A DNA stretch of 64,000 nucleotides from CAZTTG01 sp964615935. Its GTDB lineage: Bacteria > Planctomycetota > UBA1135 > GCA-002686595. The notes under the pieces were generated by a model. The model saw only the letters and a list, made by a program, of their open reading frames with translations, did no database searches and was not told where the DNA came from. Shown here one piece after another: positions 17,440 through 24,813 of this stretch. The position numbers were made by a program, and so were the translations under genes. The stretch covers positions 13,561 through 77,560 of the forward strand of contig CAZTTG010000020.1 of NCBI GenBank assembly GCA_964615935.1, given 5' to 3'. Each line of letters begins with the position of its first letter. The first letter of the stretch is position 1.

Positions 17440-20400
17440 ATGCGAAGCTGTACGACGGCTGTCCTGATTCTCCTCGCCGCGGGCTGCGCCTCCCCCCCAC
17501 CGTCGGAGCGGTGGACGCGCGCGCGAGAGCCCCTGGACGTCGAGACGGTCGACCCCCTACGCCTCGCGCGGGAGCGCGCCCCCATCGCGCGGGAGTGCTT
17601 CCTGCGCGCCCGCGCGGTCCTCGAGGGCTGGTGGGAGTGCCGGGATCCGGTCACCGGGCTCCTGCCCCGCCGCACCGATCAGCAGCTCTGGGCGCCGGCG
17701 GACAACGCCGCCGACCTCTTTCCCTTCCTGGTGCTCTCGGCCCACTACACCCTGCCCGAGCTCTCGCGGGAGGTGCGCGCGCTCCAGCGCCGGGAGGTGG
17801 AGCTGACCACCCGCCTGGGCTGGCTCCCCGACTGGTACTCGATCCGCGAGCGGCGCTTCCGCGACGCGGAGCCGGAGATCGCCCGCATCGTGTTCGGGGC
17901 CACCGAGTACGCCAAGGACGGCCTCAACCCCCTGATCGAGCTCCTGGGGCCCGACCCCTGGCAGCACCGCATGCGCCAGCTCCTGGAGGGGGTCTTCGAG
18001 CACGCGCAGGTGCGCTCCGACTTCGGGCTGCTGCCCTCGGGCGACGCCGAGGTCAACGGCGAGCTCCTCCAGACCCTGACGCGCTTCCACTTCCTCACCG
18101 ACGAGGACCGCTTCCTGGAGTGGGCCGAGCGCATCGCCGACGCCTACTGCCTGGAGGTCCTCCCGAGGGGCGGCTGGCTGCCGGCGCACCGCTGGGACTT
18201 CTCCGCCCACCGCGCGATCGAAGACCGGCTCAGCCTGAACGACCACGGCAACGAGATCGTCGGAGGGCTGGCCGAGGTCTTCGCCGCCGCACACTTCCGC
18301 GGCCGCCCCTCGGCGCGGCGCTGGGAGAAGCCCCTGCGGCGCATGTTCGACACCCTCCTGGACCGCGCGCGCAACGACGACGGGCTGTGGTACACCGCCC
18401 TGGAGCCCTCCAGCGGGAAGGTGCTCTCCGAGAAGGTGCCCGACACCTGGGGCTACGCGCTCGCGGGGACGGCCGCCTTCGGCCTGACGGTCGGGGAGGA
18501 GCGCTACCTCGAGGCGGCGCGCCGGGCCCTGCGGAACATCGACCAGGACCGCTACCTCGAGTGGGGCGGCGCCGACTCCTTCGCCGACTCCATCGAGGGC
18601 GGCCTGCTCCTGCTCAACCGCTTCCCCGAGCCCGCGGGCTTCGCCTGGCTCGAGCGCGTGCTGCCGGGCTTCTTCGCCCACCAGAAGCTCCCCGCCGAGG
18701 GAGGGACGGGCATCGTGGAGGGCTGGTACGGCGACGGCAACTACGCGCGCACCGCGCTGATGGTGGCCTTCTGGTGCACCCGCGGCGCCAGCCTGCATCC
18801 GTGGAGCGAGGACCTGTCGATCGGGGGCGCCTCGGTCGGCGGCCGCCTGGTCCTGGTCCTCTCCTCCAGCCAGCCCTGGAGCGGGCGGCTGCGCTTCGAT
18901 CGCCCCCGGCACCGGGAGCACTTCCGCCTGCCCCACGACCTCCCCCGCCTGAACCAGTTCCCCGAGTGGCACCCGCTCGAGCCCGGCGAGCTGTACGAGG
19001 TGCGCGTCCAGACCGCCTCCGGAGGCAGCGCTTCCCGGTCGGCGTCCTTCCGCCGCCTGGGCAGCGAGCTGATCGCGGGCCTCGAGCTCGAGCTCCAGCC
19101 CGACGTGGAGGTCCGGATCGAGGTCGAGCCGGCCGGTCCGCCGCCCTACGGCTCGGAGGAGGGCGGGCTGGATCCCCTCGCGCTCCTCGAGGACGAGGGC
19201 GGGGACGCGGCGCTCCTCGCGAGTCTGGACCTGGAGGGGGACGGCCGCCACGCGGGCGAGACCTATCGGTGGGTCGCCAGGGGTCCCATCGAGTGGCGGC
19301 CGAAGAGCGAGGTGGGGCCGATCGACGCGACCCTGTGGCTGCGCTGGGGCTCCCGGGACGATCGCCGCCGCGCGCGCGTGAGCATCGGACCGCGCGAGCT
19401 GGACCTCGAGCGCGGCGGCTGGGACGGCTTCGACTGGGTCGCGATCGACGTGCCCGCCGCCTGGTGGAGCGGCGACGAGCTGGGCCTCCGCATCGAGAAG
19501 CCGTCGGGCCCGGAGAGCCCGGCCTTCCTCTCGAGCCTGCGCCTGCGCCGCCTCGCGCCGCGCCCCGCGCCGGGCTGCTTCGAGCTCCGGCTCGAGGCCG
19601 AGGAGCTCGAGGGGGACTGGCGGGAGCAGACCAACGTCGCGGGCTTCACCGGGGCGGGCTTCCGGGTGTCGAACGCCCGCGGCATCGCGCCCGATCCGCT
19701 GCGCCGGCGGATCTCGCTCCCGGGGGGGCGCGTGAACCTCTGGGCGCGCGGCTTCGAGGGCCACGGCGAGGACCGGCGCTTCGCCCTCTCGCTCGGCGGC
19801 CGCATGCTGCCCCCCACGCATCGGGGCCGCTGGACGGGCCGCTTCTCCTGGGTCCTGGCCGGGACGCTGGACGCGCCCGTGGGCCCTTGCGAGCTCGAGC
19901 TGATGGACGCCGGCCCGGGCTTTGAGGTCGCCGACGCGGTGTGGATCACCAGCGACCTGGATTTCGATCCCGGCGTGGCGGGGCGGGTCGAGCACGCGCT
20001 GCTCGCGACCGCGGGCGGGCCCGACCTGGTCGAGCGGATCATCGAGGAGTGCGCCGGCAGCGCCGAGAGCTCGCACGAGCGCATCGCGGCGCGCCAGGAG
20101 AGCCCCGAGGACTGGAGGGAGGAGCGCGCTCGCCTCGCGCGGCGGCTGCGCGGGGCCCTGGGGCTCGAGCCGCTGCCCCCGAGGAGCCCCCTCCTGGCTC
20201 GGACCCTGGGAGCGCTCGAGCGGGATGGTTATCGCGTCGAGCGCGTGGTCTTCGAGAGCCGCCCCGACTTCCCCGTGACGGCCAACGTCTACGTGCCCGA
20301 CCGCGATGTGGGCGAGCGCCTGCCGGCGGTTCTCTGCCCCACCGGGCACTGGGGCCTCGCCAAGACCGAGCCGGTGGTGCAGGCGCGCTGCATCGGCCTG

Positions 20401-21912
20401 GCGAAGCAGGGCTACCTCGTCCTGACCTACGACCCCTTCGGCCAGGGCGAGCGCGCGGTCGAGGGCAACGAGCACCACGAGGCCTTTCGCGGCGCTCTCG
20501 TGGGTCGGGGGAACCTCAGCTTCATGGTGTGGGACACCGTGAGGGCCCTCGACTACCTCCTGGAGCGAGGCGACGTCGATCCGGATCGTGTCGCCTGCAC
20601 GGGGGCCTCGGGAGGGGGATTGAACTCGCTCTACGCCGCGGCCATCGACGAGCGGATCGCGGCGGCCGTGCCCGTGGTCTACGTCACGCGCCTGCGCGAG
20701 TTCCTCGAGACGCGCATCACGCACTGCCCGTGCAGCCACGTGAGCGGCCTGGCGCGGACCATGGACATGGGGGACGTCGCCGGGCTGATCGCGCCGCGGC
20801 CTCTGCTGCTGATCACCGCCGGCCGGGACCCCTCCTTCACCCCCGCGGGCGCCCGCGAGGCCGCTGACCAGGCGCGCGGCGCCTTCGAGGTCTGCGGCGC
20901 CGGGGACCGCCTGGGGGTGCGCGAGTTCGACGCGGAGCACGACTACGACCGGCCCATGCGCGAGGCGCTCTACGGGTGGCTGGCGCTGCACCTCCTGGGG
21001 GAGGGCGACGGCTCGCCGCGGCCCGAGCCCGAGATCTCGACCGAGCCCGACCTGGAGGTGCTCCACTGCTACGCCGAGGGCCGCGTCCCCGAGGAGGCCG
21101 AGACCGTCCGCTCGCTCTGCCGCGCGCGCGCCGCCCGGCTCGCGGCCACCGCGCCCGCCGGCGCCGCGGCCTTCCGGGAGCGCCTCCGCCTGCGGGTGGG
21201 GGACCTCGGAGACGAGCGCGTCCGCGCCGTCCCCCTCGACGAGGGCCTGCTCGCCCTGCGCCGCGGGACCGCGCGAGGGGATCGACGCGAGCCGCTGCTC
21301 CTGGCCACTCCGGAGGGGATCTCCTTCGCGGGGTGGAGGACGCCCGGGGCGCTCCGGGATGGCCCGCTCATCGTCGTCCTCGCCGAGGAGCCCGGCGGGG
21401 AGGAGCGCTCGCCGTCCCTCGCGGAGATGGCGGCCTCCAAGGCCTCCGAGGTGATCGCCTTCGATCCGCGGGGCGCCGCGGGCGGGAGGGACGAGCACCT
21501 GCTGGCCACCGACTCCCTCCTGCTCGGGGATCCGCTCCTCTTTCGCCGCGCGCGGGCCCTGGCCGGCGCGCTGCGGGAGCTCGCCGATCCGTCACGCCCC
21601 CTGGTCTGCATCGCCGACGGCGCGCGGCCGGCCCTGACGCTGCTCGTGGCCCAGGCGGCCCACCCCACGGTGGACTCGATCGCGGTCCGAGGTCTCCCCG
21701 AGGGCTTCCTCGAGCTCTTCGACGGCGGTCCTCCCGCCCCCGACCTCGCCGCCTGGCGCCTGCTCGAGCTGGGCGACCTGCCGGCGCTCGTGGAAGCGGC
21801 GGGCGTGCCGGTGGTGCGCCTGGGCGAGGAGGAAGGGGCGTGGGGCCAGGTCGCCCTCAGAAGCGCCCCTCGCGCACCTGATCGCGCTTCAGCTTGCGGC
21901 GCAAGGCGATGA
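17440..21912 (+). CDS. Large lipoprotein: six-hairpin glycosidase-like N-half plus alpha/beta-hydrolase (acetyl-esterase-like) C-part
   Basis: 1490 residues from ATG 17440, which has AGGAGGT at 17424-17430. The lipobox is LLAAGC. Residues of about 30-450 form an alpha-helical barrel-like region (NAADLFPFLVLSAHY, DDGLWYTALEPSSGK), as in six-hairpin glycoside hydrolases acting on unsaturated or arabinosyl glycans. Residues of about 600-830 are beta-rich and may be binding domains. Residues of about 920-1185 are an alpha/beta hydrolase with GASGGG as nucleophile elbow (Ser at about 1053) and DPFGQGERAVEG, resembling acetyl-xylan or glycan esterases. The final 300 residues look like a second, degenerate hydrolase fold. 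It probably deacetylates and cleaves a surface-bound polysaccharide. The 3' end overlaps the convergent gene by 56 bases. Confidence 0.75.
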   Translation: MRSCTTAVLILLAAGCASPPPSERWTRAREPLDVETVDPLRLARERAPIARECFLRARAVLEGWWECRDPVTGLLPRRTDQQLWAPADNAADLFPFLVLSAHYTLPELSREVRALQRREVELTTRLGWLPDWYSIRERRFRDAEPEIARIVFGATEYAKDGLNPLIELLGPDPWQHRMRQLLEGVFEHAQVRSDFGLLPSGDAEVNGELLQTLTRFHFLTDEDRFLEWAERIADAYCLEVLPRGGWLPAHRWDFSAHRAIEDRLSLNDHGNEIVGGLAEVFAAAHFRGRPSARRWEKPLRRMFDTLLDRARNDDGLWYTALEPSSGKVLSEKVPDTWGYALAGTAAFGLTVGEERYLEAARRALRNIDQDRYLEWGGADSFADSIEGGLLLLNRFPEPAGFAWLERVLPGFFAHQKLPAEGGTGIVEGWYGDGNYARTALMVAFWCTRGASLHPWSEDLSIGGASVGGRLVLVLSSSQPWSGRLRFDRPRHREHFRLPHDLPRLNQFPEWHPLEPGELYEVRVQTASGGSASRSASFRRLGSELIAGLELELQPDVEVRIEVEPAGPPPYGSEEGGLDPLALLEDEGGDAALLASLDLEGDGRHAGETYRWVARGPIEWRPKSEVGPIDATLWLRWGSRDDRRRARVSIGPRELDLERGGWDGFDWVAIDVPAAWWSGDELGLRIEKPSGPESPAFLSSLRLRRLAPRPAPGCFELRLEAEELEGDWREQTNVAGFTGAGFRVSNARGIAPDPLRRRISLPGGRVNLWARGFEGHGEDRRFALSLGGRMLPPTHRGRWTGRFSWVLAGTLDAPVGPCELELMDAGPGFEVADAVWITSDLDFDPGVAGRVEHALLATAGGPDLVERIIEECAGSAESSHERIAARQESPEDWREERARLARRLRGALGLEPLPPRSPLLARTLGALERDGYRVERVVFESRPDFPVTANVYVPDRDVGERLPAVLCPTGHWGLAKTEPVVQARCIGLAKQGYLVLTYDPFGQGERAVEGNEHHEAFRGALVGRGNLSFMVWDTVRALDYLLERGDVDPDRVACTGASGGGLNSLYAAAIDERIAAAVPVVYVTRLREFLETRITHCPCSHVSGLARTMDMGDVAGLIAPRPLLLITAGRDPSFTPAGAREAADQARGAFEVCGAGDRLGVREFDAEHDYDRPMREALYGWLALHLLGEGDGSPRPEPEISTEPDLEVLHCYAEGRVPEEAETVRSLCRARAARLAATAPAGAAAFRERLRLRVGDLGDERVRAVPLDEGLLALRRGTARGDRREPLLLATPEGISFAGWRTPGALRDGPLIVVLAEEPGGEERSPSLAEMAASKASEVIAFDPRGAAGGRDEHLLATDSLLLGDPLLFRRARALAGALRELADPSRPLVCIADGARPALTLLVAQAAHPTVDSIAVRGLPEGFLELFDGGPPAPDLAAWRLLELGDLPALVEAAGVPVVRLGEEEGAWGQVALRSAPRAPDRASACGARR

Positions 21913-22858
21913 CGTTCTCTGGGGTGACGGGGGCGTTCTCGGGAAGGGGCACGTCGCCCCTCTCCAGGGCCAGCTCCGCCACCGACTTCAGCCCGGCCAG
22001 CGCCTCGGACCCCTCGCGGGCGGGGCGCTCGTCGTAGTAGTCGAACCAGGGCAGGCCGGCGTCGGTGTACTCTTTCGCGGTGGGTGGCGCGGTCGGGGGG
22101 TCCCCGCCGGTGATGGCCCGCCAGACGAGGGAGTTGGCGATGTGGACGAAGCAGCGGCTGGAGTGCTCGAGGTCCCAGTCGTTCCAGTCGTACTCGTCGT
22201 CGTAGATCTCCTGGCGCATGCGGCCGCCGGGGGCGAGGGCCATGTCGGGCAGGCAGGAGCAGGCTTCCACGCTGAAGACCTGGTCCTTGTGGGCGAGGCT
22301 GTACCTTCCAGGGAGCCGCTTCCAGGCGCTGGCCTTCATGGGGTAGGCCGCGACCTGGAGCCCGCCGTGTTCGGCCTCTCCGGTGATCTGCTCCTCGGCC
22401 GAGTAGCCCGCGCCCAGGGGCATGGCGACGAACTGTCGGATGATGCCCTTCTCGACGCAGAAGCCGTCGAGCCATGGCTGGGTGGGAACCACCAGGTAGT
22501 CCTGGTCCGGGTGGCGCGTGGGGGCGTCGGTCCAGATCTCCCCGGTGATGGCGTTGACCTTGCCGGCGGCCACCTTGAGGAGGAAGGGATAGCCAGTGGG
22601 TGAGCTGAGGTTCAGCCACAGGGCCTCGGACTGGTACATGGGCAGGGTCACCCCGCCGCGCTCGAGCCAGCCGGCGGGGACCTTCTTCGCGAAGTCGTCC
22701 ACGTGGCGGATGGGGAAGCTGCCCAGGCCGGGCGGCAGGAAGTGCTCGCGTCCGTCGTCGGGGATGCGCAGCGTGCGCTGGAAGTCGATCTCCATCCGGG
22801 AATCGGCGTGCACCTCGGGGAAGGAGATGATCAGTCGGTCTCGTTTCAGCTCGATCAT
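21857..22858 (-). CDS. Conserved hypothetical protein paired with XRE regulator
   Basis: 333 residues, soluble, with no signal peptide. It is rich in aromatic and acidic residues, with a Cys-containing motif VEACSCLPDMALAPGGRMRQEIYDD and a patch YDWNDWD. I do not recognise a domain with assigned function. It begins 18 bases after the XRE-family gene on the same strand, so the pair is one operon driven by the promoter at 23242-23270. The two-gene arrangement (small Xre protein plus a roughly 330-residue partner) could be a toxin-antitoxin-like or metabolite-sensing module, but nothing in the sequence decides this. Confidence 0.75.
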   Translation of the reverse strand: MIELKRDRLIISFPEVHADSRMEIDFQRTLRIPDDGREHFLPPGLGSFPIRHVDDFAKKVPAGWLERGGVTLPMYQSEALWLNLSSPTGYPFLLKVAAGKVNAITGEIWTDAPTRHPDQDYLVVPTQPWLDGFCVEKGIIRQFVAMPLGAGYSAEEQITGEAEHGGLQVAAYPMKASAWKRLPGRYSLAHKDQVFSVEACSCLPDMALAPGGRMRQEIYDDEYDWNDWDLEHSSRCFVHIANSLVWRAITGGDPPTAPPTAKEYTDAGLPWFDYYDERPAREGSEALAGLKSVAELALERGDVPLPENAPVTPENVIALRRKLKRDQVREGRF

Positions 22859-22876
22859 GTGCGTTCCTCTCTTTCC

Positions 22877-23233
22877 TTACCACCTGCCGTCGCGCACCTC
22901 GCGCACGAGCCTGAGCACGGCGCGGTCCGGCGCGCTGGCCAGCTCGCGCAGGAGCTGGCCGAAGAGCTTCGGTCGCCGTCGGATGACCCCTTGCAGCTCG
23001 GTCGACACCTTTCCCGCCAGGGCCAGCATCACGTCGGGGTCCTCCTCCAGCTCCCGCGCCAGGCGCAGGATCTTCTCCTCGGAGGGGGGGGCCACCTCGG
23101 CCCGCTCCACCTTGCTGAGGTAGGAGGGCTGCACCCCGATCCGCTCCGCCAGCCGGCGGAGCGAGAAGCCCGGATCCCCCGCCCGGCGCTCCTCGCGCCG
23201 CTTCCGAACGTAGCCGCCGAATGCCTGGCTCAT
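22877..23233 (-). CDS. XRE-family transcriptional regulator, probably from a leaderless mRNA
   Basis: 118 residues from ATG 23233. The HTH covers about residues 15-60 (SLRRLAERIGVQPSYLSKVERAEVAPP), followed by a helical tail (KILRLARELEEDPDVMLALAGKV) common in Xre regulators. The frame stays open to another ATG at 23260, but that Met would lie inside the promoter described next. With the -10 box ending only 8 bases before ATG 23233, the transcript should start at or within a few bases of the AUG. It probably represses its own operon, including the 333-residue partner gene. Confidence 0.85.
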   Translation of the reverse strand: MSQAFGGYVRKRREERRAGDPGFSLRRLAERIGVQPSYLSKVERAEVAPPSEEKILRLARELEEDPDVMLALAGKVSTELQGVIRRRPKLFGQLLRELASAPDRAVLRLVREVRDGRW

Positions 23234-23241
23234 GCGTTTAT

Positions 23242-23270
23242 TGTTTACTACACAGTACACACCCTGTCAA
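23242..23270 (-). promoter_or_regulatory. Sigma-70 promoter with palindromic operator for the XRE operon
   Basis: On the minus strand, TTGACA (23270-23265) and TAAACA (23247-23242) are separated by 17 bases, a near-consensus housekeeping promoter in an AT-rich island of otherwise GC-rich DNA. Between and touching the boxes lies TACT-GTGT-AGTA (23257-23246), an inverted repeat placed for repression by the XRE protein. Confidence 0.7.
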
Positions 23271-23306
23271 GCCCCAATCCGGCTCCCACTTCGCCCTTTC
23301 GGGTCC

Positions 23307-23813
23307 CTAGGGCCGCCTGCGGGGCCCTCTCCGGGCGGATCGTGCCCAGCGCCCGGATCTCTGCCAGGCGCGTTCGATCGCCTCCGGATCGCGGGCGGCC
23401 GCCGTGCACAGCCGGTCGGGCTCGGGTCGGATCCCGATCCGCCCGAGGTCGAGGCGATCGGCGTCCCAGCAGGTCTGGATGGTCCGCTCGGCCCGGGTGC
23501 GCCCCCGGGTGTGGTCCCGGCAAGCCTCCACCAGCATCCCGAGCCGGCGCGGCTCGAGCGCGAAGAAGCGCCCGTTCAGCTCGACCGCGAGCTCCGCCGC
23601 CCTCCCCCCGTGCTCGGGATCGGACCCATCGTTCAGGCGTCTCGCGTCGTGCAGCAGGGCGAACAGCTCCACCACCTCGCGGTCCGCTTCGGTCACCCCG
23701 GCCAGCCCCAGCCCCGCGCTCCGCACGCGCGCCCAGTGCGCCGCCCCATGAATGCCCCGCCAATCCAGGGCGAACTCCGCCCGCAGCCTCGCGATCAACC
23801 CCCTTCGATCCAC
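23307..23813 (-). CDS. HD-domain phosphohydrolase-like protein
   Basis: 168 residues from GTG 23813 (LVDRRGLIARLRAEF). Metal-site motifs are in order: DWRGIHGAAHWARV, LFALLHDARRLNDGSDPEHG, CRDHTRG and CWDADRLDLGRIG. This is the set of His and Asp residues seen in small HD-domain proteins that act on nucleotides or phosphoesters. The frame continues upstream to 23984, but that extra sequence is low-complexity and unlikely to be coding. The substrate is unknown. Confidence 0.8.
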   Translation of the reverse strand: MDRRGLIARLRAEFALDWRGIHGAAHWARVRSAGLGLAGVTEADREVVELFALLHDARRLNDGSDPEHGGRAAELAVELNGRFFALEPRRLGMLVEACRDHTRGRTRAERTIQTCWDADRLDLGRIGIRPEPDRLCTAAARDPEAIERAWQRSGRWARSARRGPRRRP

Positions 23814-24088
23814 GAGCCCATCATACGTCAGCGCCGCTCGCCGGCGGCTTCCTCCCCCCAGGCGGATCTCTGCCCTTTCGAGATGTCCGCGTGGCGCACT
23901 CGGCCGGCCTCCGCCCTCCCCAGGATCGCTCTCGATACGGCAGAGATCGCATGGTGGGGGCGAGCATCGGGGTCCCTCCGCCATCCAGATGGGTTCTCTG
24001 CCGATTCGAGAGTACGCGGATCTCGCGCCTTTTCTCGAAACCGCCGGTGTCGGGGGCTGTCCTGGGGGTGAATGCGAGAGGGGTACCG

Positions 24089-24787
24089 ATGGGGAGGGCG
24101 AGATCGAGGAGGGGTGAGAGGCAGGGGGTGCTCGAGTTCGGGTTCGGATGGGGTGGAGCGAGAGCGGGGGCGGGGAGGAAGCCGAAGGGGGAGCGGGCAG
24201 GGGTGCCGCACCGGACGAGGGCCTCGCTGGCCTCGCGCTTTCTCGTCCATGTCACGACGCGAATCGGAAAGGGGCTGCCCAGCCTGCGGAGACGAAGGAC
24301 GCGGTTCGTGCTCGAGCGGGCATTCAGACGGGGAAAGGACCGCTTCGGATTCCGGCTGGTCCAGTACTCGGTGCAGTCCAACCGCCTGCACCTCCTGGCC
24401 GAGGCGCGGGATCGCAGGGCGCTGTCGCGCGGGCTGCAGGGGCTCTTCGTGAGGGTGGCTCGAGGGCTGAAGAAGCACTGGGGAAGGAAGGGGACCGTGT
24501 TCGCGGATCGGTACCACGATCGGATCCTGCGGACGCCGAGAGAGGTGCGCGCGGCGCTGGCGTACGTGCTGCTGAACGCGCGGCGACACGGGGTCGGGCT
24601 CGTGGGCGTGGACATCTTCTCGTCGGGGGACTGGTTCAGAGGGTGGCGCAAGTACGACCGGAGAGGACCGGCGCGGACGAGCGCGATCGGTCGGTTCCCG
24701 CCGGTGGTCCTCGCGCGGACGTGGCTCCTGCGGATGGGGTGGCGGCGATACGGCCGGATCGGGCTGGCGGAGGTGCCCGGGGGGTGA
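24089..24787 (+). CDS. REP-associated tyrosine (Y1) transposase-like protein with altered HUH motif
   Basis: 232 residues. The basic N-terminus contains GAGRKPKGERAGVPH, then the Y1/RAYT core (GFRLVQYSVQSNRLHLLAEA), KGTVFADRYHDRILRTPREV and AYVLLNARRH. The family matches a group common in myxobacteria and planctomycetes, in which the metal motif normally reads N-H-x-H-L-L. Here it is N-R-L-H-L-L, so one of the two histidines is lost. The Tyr in AYVLLN is retained. The gene is probably a domesticated or inactive relative of an IS200/REP transposase. No flanking terminal repeats were found apart from a 10-bp palindrome (CGAGCGCTCG) just after the stop. Confidence 0.85.
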   Translation: MGRARSRRGERQGVLEFGFGWGGARAGAGRKPKGERAGVPHRTRASLASRFLVHVTTRIGKGLPSLRRRRTRFVLERAFRRGKDRFGFRLVQYSVQSNRLHLLAEARDRRALSRGLQGLFVRVARGLKKHWGRKGTVFADRYHDRILRTPREVRAALAYVLLNARRHGVGLVGVDIFSSGDWFRGWRKYDRRGPARTSAIGRFPPVVLARTWLLRMGWRRYGRIGLAEVPGG

Positions 24788-24813
24788 GGCCGAGCGCTCG
24801 GGTTGCGCGACCG

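Noticed and set aside
17557..21498. Very long open frame on the minus strand opposite the 1490-residue lipoprotein
   Set aside because: It mirrors codon bias of a GC-rich gene. The product is low-complexity with no domain, while the plus strand has a lipobox, a ribosome site and enzyme motifs.
24792..24801. Perfect 10-bp palindrome CGAGCGCTCG after the Y1 transposase-like gene
   Set aside because: It is too short and GC-simple to call a terminator or REP without further copies; I saw no other copy nearby.
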